Source: Candidatus Gastranaerophilales bacterium
GTDB lineage: Bacteria > Cyanobacteriota > Vampirovibrionia > Gastranaerophilales > Gastranaerophilaceae
Direction: 5' to 3'
DNA length: 64,000 nucleotides
Assembly (NCBI GenBank): GCA_944327275.1
Contig: CALVHB010000025.1
Span: 1 to 64,000 of the forward strand
Shown here: positions 33,778 through 45,817 of the stretch, piece by piece
Layout of the letters: every line of letters begins with the position of its first letter
Position numbering within the stretch: the first letter of the stretch is position 1
Program-made: the position numbers and the translations under genes
Notes under the pieces: model-generated
Told to the model about the DNA's origin: nothing
The model's database searches: none
Seen by the model: only the letters and a program-made list of their open reading frames with translations

Positions 33778-35481
33778 ATGGGATTGGCAGCTTCACAAGC
33801 AAGATTTTTAGCCATAACATCAAGAAAGATGAATTGCGAATTTCAGTCTATGCAAATTGCGCAAGAAAAACTTTCTGTTACACGTGATCTTCAGGCAGCA
33901 TCTCAAAAGTACCAAAATTCTTTAAACGCAACAAAACTTGTATGGGATACTGATGCAGATGAAGTATATGATTTGTCATATGATATTATGATGAATCCTT
34001 CTGCATTGAATGATTACAATCCTTATTTGATTACTGATACGCAAGGGAAACTTGTACTTTCAGAAAAAATGTTTCAAGCAGCTGTTACAGCTGGAATTAT
34101 TGATAAAAACGGTGATCCTATTCAAGGGGCTTCTTTATTTACTGAAGGTGCTGCTGATGCAAAGGGTGATGGTTCTCGTAACGCATTTTTGAATGCACTA
34201 GGTGAAAGAGGACAAGTTAGTCAATCAACTATCGATTCTATAACTAAATTAGAAAATAGTTATACTAAATCAGGAGTTGGTGGAGATATCTTAGATAAGA
34301 CTATTGCTAATGCACTTACTTCTACAGCGTTTATTTCTGAATTAAAGAGTAAATATGATAAAACTGAAGAAGGGCATGAAGCAGGTGATTTAAAATATCA
34401 ATTGGATTTGATTAGTTTACTTGGAGATAAAGATGGTAACGGAGAAGTGACTGATGATGAAATCAGCAGTACTTTCTGTTTTACAACATCTCCGGATCCT
34501 GAAAAAGATAAAGGTAAGTTTATAATTACTAATAATGGTCAAGCATTAACTAAAGATCAGTTGCAAAACTTATCTTTGGGTGACATTTTGAGTGGAAAAT
34601 ATGCTATGACAGTTGTTGGAACTCAGGATTTAGCTCCTACTTCTGAAAAAGCTTTGTATGAAATGGCAAAACTTCTTGGGTATGAGTCCGGAAGCAGCGT
34701 GCCTAACGGTGTAGGACTTAATGTTGACAGTGAAGCTGCGGATGCATTATCCCAAGCTATTAGTTTTACTTTATTGAATATAACAGGGCCTGATGCAAAG
34801 GCTGTTACAACTGGCGGTAATACATATGAAGCTATTACAAATGCGGCAAATGAGTCCCAAAATTACAATGGTATTGTTATAAGTGATAAACAGCACGCGT
34901 CTATCAGTTTGACTAACTTGTTGAAATCTTATTTAACAAACTTTGCAATAGCAATAGATGGTTTTTCAAATACTCAGTTTATGGTTTCAGATAAAGTTTC
35001 TGATAGTGTATTTGCAACCGATGATTTGAATTATACATTCCTCATAGAGGAAAAAGATGCTATTACAGAATCCGATGTGTTGACTGCTGATTTTTATAAC
35101 CAGTTGTATAACCAATTATGTATGAATGGTGCAACTTCTGATGCAATAAAACGAGAAAAAGTAACTGATCCAGAGTATCTTTCTCAGGCAATAAAGAATG
35201 GACAATTGTTTATATCTTCATTGAATACTGACGGATATTTTTACCAAGGCGCATATACTTTGAACGGATATGTTGCAGAAGTTGCTGATGAGGATGCAAT
35301 TGCACAAGCAGAAGCTGAATATGAAACAACAAAAGCTAAATTGGATTATAAAGAACAAACACTTGAATTGAAAATGAAAAATATTGATACTGAATTATCA
35401 GCTTTGACTACAGAATATGATACAGTCAAGAACTTGATAAACAAAAATGTAGAAAAAGTATTTACGATGTTTAGTACATAA
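33778..35481 (+). CDS. Lineage-specific protein with flagellar/type III axial-like ends
   Basis: 567 residues, no signal peptide. The N-terminal 50 residues ([17 protein letters not shown], then [17 protein letters not shown]) and C-terminal 60 ([19 protein letters not shown], then [18 protein letters not shown]) are amphipathic helices, like the paired terminal coiled coils of flagellar axial and some type III-exported proteins. The middle is Asn/Gly/Thr-rich and holds [12 protein letters not shown], an EF-hand/dockerin-like calcium loop at about 213. Family identity is not proven. The absence of a Sec signal with a surface-type composition is compatible with non-Sec export. AAAGGAAAA precedes the ATG. 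Confidence 0.55.
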   Translation: MGLAASQARFLAITSRKMNCEFQSMQIAQEKLSVTRDLQAASQKYQNSLNATKLVWDTDADEVYDLSYDIMMNPSALNDYNPYLITDTQGKLVLSEKMFQAAVTAGIIDKNGDPIQGASLFTEGAADAKGDGSRNAFLNALGERGQVSQSTIDSITKLENSYTKSGVGGDILDKTIANALTSTAFISELKSKYDKTEEGHEAGDLKYQLDLISLLGDKDGNGEVTDDEISSTFCFTTSPDPEKDKGKFIITNNGQALTKDQLQNLSLGDILSGKYAMTVVGTQDLAPTSEKALYEMAKLLGYESGSSVPNGVGLNVDSEAADALSQAISFTLLNITGPDAKAVTTGGNTYEAITNAANESQNYNGIVISDKQHASISLTNLLKSYLTNFAIAIDGFSNTQFMVSDKVSDSVFATDDLNYTFLIEEKDAITESDVLTADFYNQLYNQLCMNGATSDAIKREKVTDPEYLSQAIKNGQLFISSLNTDGYFYQGAYTLNGYVAEVADEDAIAQAEAEYETTKAKLDYKEQTLELKMKNIDTELSALTTEYDTVKNLINKNVEKVFTMFST

Positions 35482-35572
35482 TAATAAATTTTTCCTTAAG
35501 ATTAAGCAAATTTTCCTTGTCCATGTTAGTATTATAATTAAGTTAATACCAGATGGAGAGGAAAATTTTATA

Positions 35573-38209
35573 ATGATAAGCTTTTTACTAAAGATGTTGG
35601 GTGATCCCAATGAAAAGAAAATTAAAAATATAATGGGAATTATAGACCATATCAATGCGTTAGAACCTCAGTTTGAGCAATTGTCTGATGAAGAATTGAG
35701 AGCAAAAACTGATGAGTTTAAAGAAATTTTGGCTAAAAGACCAACATCTTCGGACTTTAAAACAGACAGAAAATTAGAAAAGGAAGCTTTAGATAAAATT
35801 TTACCGGAAGCCTTTGCTACTGTCAGAGAAGCAGGAAAACGCGTATTGAATATGCGTCATTTTGATGTTCAACTTATAGGTGGATATTTCTTGCATAATG
35901 GGCATATTGCAGAGATGAGAACTGGTGAGGGTAAGACTCTTGTTGCAACATTGCCTGCATATTTGAACGCTTTAACTGGCAAGGGTGTTCATGTAATTAC
36001 TGTGAACGATTATCTTGCAAAACGTGATAGTGAGTGGATGGGCAGGATATATAAGTTTTTGGGCTTATCTGTCGGAGTTATTCTTTCAGGAGGAAGAACT
36101 GCTGAAGATTTTGAAGCAAAAAAAGCGGCTTATGATTGTGACATAACTTATGGAACAAATAACGAATTTGGATTTGATTATCTTAGAGATAATATGGCAT
36201 CAAGTGTTGAGATGCTTGTTCAACGTCCTTATAATTATGCGATTATCGACGAAGTTGACAGTATTTTAATTGATGAAGCTAGAACTCCTTTAATCATAAG
36301 CGGGCGTCTTGAAAAGTCTGCTGAAACTTATCAACTAATGGCTAAAGTTGCTCCGCAGTTAGAAAAAGTTAAAGATTATGAAGTCGATGAAAAGAATAAA
36401 AATATTATCTTGACAGAAGATGGTATTGATAGAGCTCAAGAAATTATTGGAGTAAAAGATTTATTTGATATAAATACTCAATATGCTCATCATCTATTAC
36501 AAGCATTAAAGGCAAAAGAATTATTTGTTAAGGATACCGATTATGTTGTAAAAAATGGTGAAGTTATGATTGTAGATGAATTTACCGGACGTCTTATGGA
36601 AGGAAGACGTTGGTCTGATGGTCTTCACCAAGCTATTGAAGCAAAAGAAGGAGTAAAAATTCAAGATGAGACTCAAACTCTTGCAAGTATAACTTTCCAA
36701 AATCTTTTTAGATTGTATCCGAAATTATCTGGTATGACAGGTACTGCAATGACAGAAGAAGCAGAATTCGGAAAAATTTATAATCTTGAAGTTACAACGA
36801 TTCCGACAAATAAACCTGATATTAGAATTAATTATCCTGATGTTATATATAAAACTGAAAGGGCAAAATTTAATGCTGTAGTCGAAGACATAATTCAGAT
36901 GCATAAAATTGGCCGTCCTGTTTTGGTTGGTACAATAAGTATTGAAAAATCAGAGTATGTTTCAGCATTATTGAAACAAAAAGGTATTCCTCACCATGTT
37001 TTAAATGCAAAACATCATGAAAAAGAAGCTTATATTATCGCTCAGGCAGGTCGTGTCGGTGCAGTTACAATTGCAACAAATATGGCAGGTAGAGGTACTG
37101 ATATTTTACTTGGTGGTAATGCTGAGTTCCTTGCAAAAGATATGCTTGAACAAAAGGGAATTACTCCGGAACATCCTGATTATGAAATTGAAAAGGAAAA
37201 TGCTTTAAAAGAAGCAAGAGCTATTACTGAAGCAGAGCATGCAAAAGTTGTAGAAGCAGGAGGTTTGCATGTAATTGGTACTGAACGTCATGAATCAAGA
37301 CGTATTGACAACCAATTGCGTGGTCGTGCTGCTCGTCAGGGAGACCCTGGGTCTACAAGATTTTTCTTATCTATGGAAGATAATTTAATGAGAATTTTCG
37401 GTGGAGATAAGATGGTTGCCTTGATGAATATGCTTAATGTTGAAGAAAATATGGCAATTGAAAATACTTTGATTACTAAGCAAATTCAATCAGCACAGAA
37501 GAAAGTTGAAACTTACCACTTTGATATAAGAAAAAGTGTTCTTGAGTATGACGATGTTATGAATATTCAACGTGAAAAGTTTTATGCTCAACGTAGGAAA
37601 GTGCTTGCAGGTAAAAATTTATCTGAAGATATCTATTATATGATTGAAAAAGAAATTGACAGACTTTTAAGAAGCTATATTGCTCCGGATCTTCACCCTG
37701 AAGAGTATGTCTATGAGGATTTGCAGACAATGGTAAAAGAGCTTCATTCAATAATTCCTCAATTGTCTGGTATTCAGGTGTCTGATATTCAAAATCTTAG
37801 ATTTGAACCGATTTATGATAAACTAAAGACTCTTGCGATTGATGCTTATAGACAGCATGAGGAAGAAGTTATTAACTTCTATAACCAAGTTATATCTCAA
37901 TATGATCCTGAAGCAATTTTGCAAGAACCTTTCAGTGAAAATAATGTGATTAGAAATTTAGAAAAAGATATATTACTTAGAGTTGTGGATAATAAGTGGA
38001 TTGATCACTTGCACAATATTGATATGTTGAGAGAAGGAATTGGTTTGCGTGCATATGGACAGAAAGATCCTTTAATTGAATATAAACGCGAAGCTTATGA
38101 CTTGTTCAATAAAATGATGTATGAAATTCAAGGGGATACGGTTAAACACTTGTTCAGAACGAAATTCGGAATACAGGTTATAGGACCTGATAATCAAGAA
38201 ATTCTATAA
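35573..38209 (+). CDS. secA: Preprotein translocase ATPase SecA
   Basis: 878 residues. SecA hydrolyses ATP to push precursors through SecYEG. Motifs: Walker A in [86 protein letters not shown] and [12 protein letters not shown]. The C-terminal zinc-binding tail is absent; the protein ends at [18 protein letters not shown] precedes the start; a TATAAT lies near 35532. Confidence 0.97.
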   Translation: MISFLLKMLGDPNEKKIKNIMGIIDHINALEPQFEQLSDEELRAKTDEFKEILAKRPTSSDFKTDRKLEKEALDKILPEAFATVREAGKRVLNMRHFDVQLIGGYFLHNGHIAEMRTGEGKTLVATLPAYLNALTGKGVHVITVNDYLAKRDSEWMGRIYKFLGLSVGVILSGGRTAEDFEAKKAAYDCDITYGTNNEFGFDYLRDNMASSVEMLVQRPYNYAIIDEVDSILIDEARTPLIISGRLEKSAETYQLMAKVAPQLEKVKDYEVDEKNKNIILTEDGIDRAQEIIGVKDLFDINTQYAHHLLQALKAKELFVKDTDYVVKNGEVMIVDEFTGRLMEGRRWSDGLHQAIEAKEGVKIQDETQTLASITFQNLFRLYPKLSGMTGTAMTEEAEFGKIYNLEVTTIPTNKPDIRINYPDVIYKTERAKFNAVVEDIIQMHKIGRPVLVGTISIEKSEYVSALLKQKGIPHHVLNAKHHEKEAYIIAQAGRVGAVTIATNMAGRGTDILLGGNAEFLAKDMLEQKGITPEHPDYEIEKENALKEARAITEAEHAKVVEAGGLHVIGTERHESRRIDNQLRGRAARQGDPGSTRFFLSMEDNLMRIFGGDKMVALMNMLNVEENMAIENTLITKQIQSAQKKVETYHFDIRKSVLEYDDVMNIQREKFYAQRRKVLAGKNLSEDIYYMIEKEIDRLLRSYIAPDLHPEEYVYEDLQTMVKELHSIIPQLSGIQVSDIQNLRFEPIYDKLKTLAIDAYRQHEEEVINFYNQVISQYDPEAILQEPFSENNVIRNLEKDILLRVVDNKWIDHLHNIDMLREGIGLRAYGQKDPLIEYKREAYDLFNKMMYEIQGDTVKHLFRTKFGIQVIGPDNQEIL

Positions 38210-38251
38210 TTGTATTAAATGTAAAATAATATATGATAAAATAAGATGTAT

Positions 38252-38319
38252 AGAAAGGAGTACGTATGAGTTTGTTAACTAATTTTTTCGGGGGGGGGGC
38301 GACTTTAAGCTGTTTATGA
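38252..38319 (+). promoter_or_regulatory. Phase-variable-type start: strong RBS and ATG separated from pilin frame by G10 tract
   Basis: AGAAAGGAG (38252-38260) precedes ATG 38266. Its frame encodes MSLLTNFFGGGATLSCL and stops at 38317-38319. The downstream ORF at 38316 has no ribosome binding site of its own. With 11 or 8 G instead of 10, the 38266 frame runs on through G-D-F-K-L-F into the pilin frame without a stop. This is the layout of slipped-strand ON/OFF switches. Confidence 0.65.
38290..38299 (+). repeat. G10 homopolymer tract
   Basis: Ten consecutive G in an AT-rich genome, located 24 bases after the ATG with the good ribosome binding site. No other G run of this length was noticed in the window. 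Either a mutational hot spot used for phase variation or a sequencing-length uncertainty. Confidence 0.95.
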
Positions 38320-39044
38320 GTCCTTTAAATATTGGTGTAGAAAATGGTAAACATTACAATAATGCCAGACAAATATTTAAAAGCTCATTTATTAAAGGAT
38401 TTACTATTGCAGAAGTCTTGATTACTTTAGGAATAATTGGTGTTGTTGTAGCACTTACATTACCATCTATAGTTGCGAATTATCAAAAAAAAGTTGCAGT
38501 TGCAAAGTTGAAAAAGGTATATTCTTCAGTAGCACAAATTTTAGAAAAAGAACAGGTTGTGGAAAGTTTGGATGAGTGGGATAATTCAGAGAAAATTTTA
38601 AAAAAATATTTTGTCCCAAATTTCCAAGGGGCAAAAGTTTATTCTGCAATTTCTAATAATGGATATAGGGTAATGTGCAGAACGTCTTGGTATAAGTATT
38701 TTTGGGCTACAGGTGTTGGGATATCAACTCCATTCAAGTCTGATACTGCAGCAATAGAGTTGTCTGATGGAACTTGTATAGGTATAAATCCAAACCCGAC
38801 TCGTGACGTTTTTATTGATATCAATGGATCGTATAATCCCCCAAATAAAGCTGGGAAAGATTTATTTTTCTTTATAGTGAATTCTGATGGCCGATTGTTA
38901 CCTTATGGGCATGATTGGAGATATGAACAAGTTAACAGAGGAAGAGTTGGTAGTTGTAATAAACAGGATAGTGGTGGCGGAAAGGTTTGTGCTGCCAAAA
39001 TAATGATGGATAATTGGGAGATGAAAAAGGATTATCCTTGGTAA
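38316..39044 (+). CDS. Type IV pilin-like / pseudopilin protein
   Basis: 242 residues from ATG 38316, or about 259 if translated from ATG 38266 after a one-base change in the G tract. Prepilin peptidase site KG-FTIAEVLITLGIIGVVVALTLP, with the conserved Glu at +5 and a long hydrophobic helix, then a globular Cys-containing domain (CRTSWYKYF, ELSDGTCIGINPN, FFIVNSDGRLLPYG, CNKQDSGGGKVCAAKI). Such proteins assemble into pili or type II-like pseudopili; Ca. Gastranaerophilales genomes are known to carry many. The leader (31 residues or 48) is longer than usual. Monocistronic. Confidence 0.8.
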   Translation: MSPLNIGVENGKHYNNARQIFKSSFIKGFTIAEVLITLGIIGVVVALTLPSIVANYQKKVAVAKLKKVYSSVAQILEKEQVVESLDEWDNSEKILKKYFVPNFQGAKVYSAISNNGYRVMCRTSWYKYFWATGVGISTPFKSDTAAIELSDGTCIGINPNPTRDVFIDINGSYNPPNKAGKDLFFFIVNSDGRLLPYGHDWRYEQVNRGRVGSCNKQDSGGGKVCAAKIMMDNWEMKKDYPW

Positions 39045-39111
39045 ATTTAATATTTTTTCTATTTGTTGTATTATATTTAGAGGTATAAAATATAATATAA
39101 GGAACATAAAT

Positions 39112-40209
39112 ATGCTAAGAACTGGAATTGTCGGGTTGCCGAATGTTGGAAAGTCTACTTTATTTAATGCTTTGACAAGTGCTAAAAATGCTCAAAGTGC
39201 AAATTATCCGTTCTGTACAATTGAACCAAACGTTGGAGTGGTAAACGTTCCTGATGAACGTCTGGATATACTAGCAAAGTTATGTAAGACGGAGGAAATT
39301 ATACCAACTGCTATTGAATTTGTGGATATTGCCGGACTTGTAAAGGGTGCTAGTAAAGGAGAAGGTTTAGGAAACCAGTTTTTGCATAATATAAGAGAAG
39401 TTGATGCAATTATTCAGGTTGTAAGATGCTTTGATGATCCTAATACAATTCACGTTGCGGGAAAAGTAAATCCTCTTGATGATATTGAAGTTATAAATAC
39501 AGAACTAGCTTTAGCAGATTTAGCCTCTGTTGAAAGACGTCAGGCAAGAATTTCTAAGCAGGCAAAAGGTGGAGATAAAGCTGCTGTTTTAGAGGATAAA
39601 GTTTTGAATAAACTTACAGAGTTGCTATCAGAAGGAACCTTTATAAATGTAAATGAGCATTTTGATGAGGAAGAAATCCCTGTCGTAAAACAATTGAATT
39701 TGATGTCAACTAAACCTGTTATATATGCTGCAAATGTTTCAGAGTATGATTTGAAAGATGGAAATGATTATACAAAACAAGTTCAAGAATATGCATCAAA
39801 GCATAGTGCGGAAGTTGTTTTGATTTCTGCAAAAATAGAAGAGGAACTTGCTGAACTTGGTGAAGATGAAGCGAAAGAATATTTACAAGAACTTGGCATT
39901 GAAGATAGCGGTATAAATAGGATGATTAAATCTGTTTATCGTTTACTTAATTTGAGAACTTTTATTACTGCAGGTGAAAAAGAAGTTCACGCTTGGACAA
40001 TTCCTGCAGGAGCAAAAGCTCCACAAGCTGCAGGTGTAATTCACACGGATTTTGAAAAAGGTTTTATAAGAGCCGAAATTACACCATATGATGATTTTGT
40101 TAAATATGGATCTTATGCCGCTTGTAAAGATAAAGGTGTAACTCGTCTTGAAGGAAAAGATTACGTTGTTCAAGACGGAGATTTGGTGCATTTTAGATTT
40201 GCTGTATAA
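39112..40209 (+). CDS. ychF: Ribosome-associated GTPase/ATPase YchF
   Basis: 365 residues, full length. Walker A GLPNVGKSTLFN begins at residue 8; YPFCTIEPNVGVVNVPDERL, VDIAGLVKGASKGEGLGN (G3) and the C-terminal TGS-type domain with HAWTIPAGAKAPQAAGVIHTDFEKGFIRAE and VQDGDLVHFRF. Binds ribosomes and prefers ATP over GTP in characterised members. AAGGAAC before the ATG. Confidence 0.96.
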   Translation: MLRTGIVGLPNVGKSTLFNALTSAKNAQSANYPFCTIEPNVGVVNVPDERLDILAKLCKTEEIIPTAIEFVDIAGLVKGASKGEGLGNQFLHNIREVDAIIQVVRCFDDPNTIHVAGKVNPLDDIEVINTELALADLASVERRQARISKQAKGGDKAAVLEDKVLNKLTELLSEGTFINVNEHFDEEEIPVVKQLNLMSTKPVIYAANVSEYDLKDGNDYTKQVQEYASKHSAEVVLISAKIEEELAELGEDEAKEYLQELGIEDSGINRMIKSVYRLLNLRTFITAGEKEVHAWTIPAGAKAPQAAGVIHTDFEKGFIRAEITPYDDFVKYGSYAACKDKGVTRLEGKDYVVQDGDLVHFRFAV

Positions 40210-40223
40210 TATGTTTTATAAAT

Positions 40224-40259
40224 AAAAAACAGGATCTTTTTTCAAGAGTCCTGTTTTTT
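40224..40259. terminator. Bidirectional terminator between ychF and GH13 gene
   Basis: AAAAAACAGGA (40224-40234) pairs with TCCTGTTTTTT (40249-40259); A and T runs serve both converging transcripts. Confidence 0.9.
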
Positions 40260-40272
40260 ATTTGTTTATTTA

Positions 40273-43200
40273 TTATTTACTTGTAATTACAAGTTTTTTC
40301 CCGATTTCAGCTTTCTTTTCATTTGTTTGAGAGTAAGGGGCAGATACAAAATGATATTGAGGGTTGTACAATGTTTTTCTTCCTGTAAAGCTTGGTTCAT
40401 GATATAAAATCATTGTTGTATCATTTACTTTAATTGGTTTATGGTCAGGACCTGTTATTTGATTATGACCATTTACATAATACACATCATTTTTATCGTT
40501 AGCGTTTACGAATTTTGTCCCCGGTTTTAGACCGCCTGCGATACCGACTTTTCCGTTTCTGTCTTCGCTCAAATCAATGCTTGTGAGTTCTATTTCTTTT
40601 GGAGAATAGTATTCGTTGTATTTATGATTTAGACCGGCTGTGTTGAACAAGGAAATTGTCATAGCTCCGTTAGGACTTTGTCTTAAAAGAGCGGATATTT
40701 TAATATTTCCACCATCTATAATTTTAGCATTTTGTTCTTTAAGAGCAAATGGTGTTCCGTCATTTAACGGTTGTAATTCTTTTCTTGTTCGTAAGCTGTA
40801 TTGATAATCAATATGATCTTTGAATCGTTTAACAAATTCCTTATATTCAGGATTTTTCGGATCAACCCATTCTTCATGAATTATGTTACGGTTTTGTTGA
40901 TATATATTTTTGGTTTTGGTTTCAAAACCTGTTGAACCATATTCATCACCTGCGTATAAAGTAGGGTTACCTAGTAATGCGACAAGAAATTTTGTTTGGC
41001 CCAGCAACTTAGACATTGCCGGATCGATAATGTTTTCCATTGCTTTATTTTTTAATTTTCTTCTTTCCTTGCCGGAAAGTACTTTATTTTTGTCTTCTTC
41101 TAGGTACTCCATTTCATTTAAAACAACTTCTAAAGCCGTATTATAATCTTTTGATCCGAAACCATCAGCTTCGAAAAGTCTTCCCTTATGTATTCCGTTT
41201 GACAAATTAGCTAAGGCTTGAATCATTTTTTCATAAACATAATCTTTTTTTTCTTTGCTAAAGCCTACTTGGTTGCAGGCATTTCCTAGGCCGCTTGCAA
41301 TAGATTCGCTTTTAGCGATTGCTAAGTTGCTTACTCTATCGAAGTCATAGTTCTTAAGTTTTTGCTCATCAGTTTTTGTTCCATAGCCGACACCTTCAAG
41401 TATTCTGAAAGCTCGTTCTCTGTATTGTTCATTATTTTTATCGGTTAAATCTGTGTATACCATATCCATATCCATTGCGTAACCGTCTAGAGCTCTTGCT
41501 TTATCGTGGTTGCCTGCAAATGTGTATGTGTATAGTAAGGATTCTAATGAACCGGAATTTAGGAAATTATCTGCTCCAACTAATTTTTCAAGAATTGTTT
41601 CTCCTTGATCAATACCTTTTTCCGGACTATTTTCTCCGTCAAAGTCAAATAGTTTTCCGAATATTTTTGTAATATCTGATGAAAAATAGCTGTAGTTAGC
41701 TGTAGTAGTGAAACCTGTTTCATTTAACAATTTTCTTACAGCTTCAGTTCTGTTTGAATATCTTGAACCTGATTTTGAACCATATCCTTGGTCATATATT
41801 TCACCTTCGTCAGTTACCTCTGCTGCGATATATACATCCGGGTGGTATTCTTTTACTGCATCAGTAAATTTTGACCAGAATTTAATTACATCATTCCAAG
41901 TATCTTCAAAATCGGTCTTTCCGTTTCTCAACGATGTCATATCTCCGATATCTTTTGTTGCATCTATTCTCCAATCCAGACCGGCTTGAGTTCTGTCAAC
42001 AATCATTTCTGCAAGCTTAAAACTGTTGGTATTTGTGCCTTCAATAGATCTATAAAGTGCACTTGCAAGATATTCTTTATCTCCTCTGCCAATTCTTTTC
42101 AATCCGCTTCTAATTTTTTTGATTAAGTTTAGAGCATCATTTTCAGGACTTGCAGACACAATTCCCAATCCAAGTAAAGTAGTATCTTTTAGGGTTTTGT
42201 AATCGTAAGAAATTTCTCCTGTTTCTTTATCAAAGAAGAATTTAGTATCAGGTGTTAATGACTTAACGATTGCATATTTAGCTATATCTTGAGTTATTCT
42301 TGGCAGTACATATTTTGCAAAATCTGTAGGTTGGTCATTTTTATCTTTAAGGCTTTCCATATTTTCTTTTTTAAGTCTTACATCAAGAATATCAAGAACT
42401 TCTTGCGTAAATTTTGTAAGGTCTTGAGTGTATAATTTATCTGTTGCATCATATGCAGTTTTAAATTTTGGAAGAACATGTTTGTTGCCAGCTTTATACA
42501 TATCAAAACGTGGAACTCCAATTTGGTCTTCTTTTATAGCTCTTTTAGTCATGTAAGGTGACGCAAATGTTGCAGCTATATCATCCCCAAATTCTACTGA
42601 ATCTAGAGGGAAGTCCATAATTCCACGCAAAACGATATCATTATAAGATTCCTCAGACTGATTTCCTTTTAAGAAATATGAGTCATTCATAACATTTCTT
42701 ACTATTTCTTCTGTAACATCCATGTCTTTAGGGAAAACTTTTCCATTTTCAAGACTCTTTATTTTTTCATAAACTTCTTTTGGACTATTTGTATCAATAT
42801 TACGCAGATTTTGAGCTACATATGTGTTTAATATATCGTTAGTTTTTCTTGTCCAATATTTTGCAGATGTTACTGCATAATCTTGAACTTGCATATTATT
42901 TTGTCTTAAATGTTTTGCAGCTTCACTACGTTTGGTAGGGTCAGCAATATTTTTTAATTTTTGGTTATCAGAATGAGAGAATACAAAATTTAGTTTTGCA
43001 ATATCAGGGTTTGCGTCCCAAGTTTCAAATCCGCCTTCATGTTTTCCACCAAGGCCGAAGTATTCAAATTGGGTCAGCATCCTTGTTGCAGGACCGCTTA
43101 AATATTCTGTTCTGTAGTTAACATTTAATTTTTCATTGAGTTCGTTTAGTTTTTCTACATTTTTCTTGTAGGTTTCAATATTTATTCTAAAACTGTATGG

Positions 43201-44400
43201 TATTACAGTATCGTTGTGGTTATTAATTCTTATATGATCTCTGTTTAATTTATTGTATGCCTTAATAAGTTCTTCACTTGTCATATTTTCGGCATGTTTT
43301 ATCCTACTGTCATAAATTTGAATATAAGTAGGAGCTTTAGAGTTGTATTTTTTGTTGCGGCTTATTTTTACGATTCCGTTAGGTTTTTCATCAAAATTAT
43401 ATTTTGAATTTATAAGTCTGTGAGTTATGTATCTGTCTTTCTTTCCAAAAACACCAAGGTTCAGAGGTCCCGCACTTAAATCTGAGAATTTAAACCAATC
43501 AACATATGGAGAGTCTGCACCGTATTTTAGAACATTTTGGAAGTGTATACCTTCAAGTCCTTCATTTACGTAAGCTCCATCTGCGACCAAATTTATACCT
43601 TTTGCAAACATTTTTCTTTGTAAAGAGGCATAATTATTTATATTCCCAAGACTTTGAGCCATTTGCATACAGTTTTTATTCCAGTATCCGTGAGAGCTTA
43701 GGCTGTCATCCGCAAATAGTGGAGTTGTAATTATTCTTGTAAAATTGTCTAATTTTCCATCTTCTATATCTTTTTCAATACCAGCGATTGATCCGCCCAT
43801 TTTATTTACAAAGTTTTTAGAAACCTGTCTTAATTTATTTATATCTTTGTTTTTTACAATCTTATTTTTATCGTCATATACCCAACTTACATTGTTAATG
43901 TCTGGGAATATTAGTTTCATTGCACCGCCTTTAGAAACGGTTGAACTTCTTTCCGGAACAACGTTATATATATCCCAGGCATGGCCGTTAGCTGTTTCAT
44001 TTATTATGTTTCCGGCTTCAACTCTCCAAGAAGCATTGTCTCGTTGACCTTTTGGATAAAATTTGTAGTGATAAGCAAATGGCTCATCAGGAGCAATTCC
44101 AAATTCGGTCGCTAAATCGACTCTGGTAGCTTTTCCGCTTTCGAGTTTTAATCCGGGTTCGTTGTCATTAGGATCTGTTTTGTAAAAGTCGTCACGTTGA
44201 CAAATTCCTGTTGTATAGTAATTGCCGTTTGAATCTTTTCCAAGTGTAAATATTTCTACATAGCAGTCATATTTGTCACTATCAAATACATAGTTAAATT
44301 CGTATTCTTTATCCCCATATTTTGATTTAACGGGTTTGTATCCTTCAAAGTTTATATTTCTAATAGCTCTTGGTTGGTTAATATTTTGGATAATTTTCAC
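40273..44400 (-). CDS. Giant GH13 alpha-amylase-family enzyme with N-terminal NFEG tag
   Basis: 1375 residues, two to three times the normal size of a GH13 enzyme. The catalytic triad is visible as D813 (DWRIDATKD), E861 (AAEVTDEGE) and D966 (AGNHDKARA), and GNPTLYAGDEYGS near residue 1145 is the usual conserved region after it. The first 100 residues look like a beta-sandwich carbohydrate-binding domain; ADGAYVNEGLEG near 270 is the first GH13 region, so the barrel is interrupted by a long helical insertion (about 340-800). The N-terminus MKIIQNINQPRAIRNINFEG has a Phe-x-Gly tag and no signal peptide. GTG start with AAGGAG upstream. Likely acts on glycogen or related glucans in the cell. Confidence 0.82.
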   Translation of the reverse strand: MKIIQNINQPRAIRNINFEGYKPVKSKYGDKEYEFNYVFDSDKYDCYVEIFTLGKDSNGNYYTTGICQRDDFYKTDPNDNEPGLKLESGKATRVDLATEFGIAPDEPFAYHYKFYPKGQRDNASWRVEAGNIINETANGHAWDIYNVVPERSSTVSKGGAMKLIFPDINNVSWVYDDKNKIVKNKDINKLRQVSKNFVNKMGGSIAGIEKDIEDGKLDNFTRIITTPLFADDSLSSHGYWNKNCMQMAQSLGNINNYASLQRKMFAKGINLVADGAYVNEGLEGIHFQNVLKYGADSPYVDWFKFSDLSAGPLNLGVFGKKDRYITHRLINSKYNFDEKPNGIVKISRNKKYNSKAPTYIQIYDSRIKHAENMTSEELIKAYNKLNRDHIRINNHNDTVIPYSFRINIETYKKNVEKLNELNEKLNVNYRTEYLSGPATRMLTQFEYFGLGGKHEGGFETWDANPDIAKLNFVFSHSDNQKLKNIADPTKRSEAAKHLRQNNMQVQDYAVTSAKYWTRKTNDILNTYVAQNLRNIDTNSPKEVYEKIKSLENGKVFPKDMDVTEEIVRNVMNDSYFLKGNQSEESYNDIVLRGIMDFPLDSVEFGDDIAATFASPYMTKRAIKEDQIGVPRFDMYKAGNKHVLPKFKTAYDATDKLYTQDLTKFTQEVLDILDVRLKKENMESLKDKNDQPTDFAKYVLPRITQDIAKYAIVKSLTPDTKFFFDKETGEISYDYKTLKDTTLLGLGIVSASPENDALNLIKKIRSGLKRIGRGDKEYLASALYRSIEGTNTNSFKLAEMIVDRTQAGLDWRIDATKDIGDMTSLRNGKTDFEDTWNDVIKFWSKFTDAVKEYHPDVYIAAEVTDEGEIYDQGYGSKSGSRYSNRTEAVRKLLNETGFTTTANYSYFSSDITKIFGKLFDFDGENSPEKGIDQGETILEKLVGADNFLNSGSLESLLYTYTFAGNHDKARALDGYAMDMDMVYTDLTDKNNEQYRERAFRILEGVGYGTKTDEQKLKNYDFDRVSNLAIAKSESIASGLGNACNQVGFSKEKKDYVYEKMIQALANLSNGIHKGRLFEADGFGSKDYNTALEVVLNEMEYLEEDKNKVLSGKERRKLKNKAMENIIDPAMSKLLGQTKFLVALLGNPTLYAGDEYGSTGFETKTKNIYQQNRNIIHEEWVDPKNPEYKEFVKRFKDHIDYQYSLRTRKELQPLNDGTPFALKEQNAKIIDGGNIKISALLRQSPNGAMTISLFNTAGLNHKYNEYYSPKEIELTSIDLSEDRNGKVGIAGGLKPGTKFVNANDKNDVYYVNGHNQITGPDHKPIKVNDTTMILYHEPSFTGRKTLYNPQYHFVSAPYSQTNEKKAEIGKKLVITSK

Positions 44401-44421
44401 GTGATCACTCCTTACTACTAA

Positions 44422-45807
<1,386 letters not shown>

Positions 45808-45817
45808 GGCATAGAAT

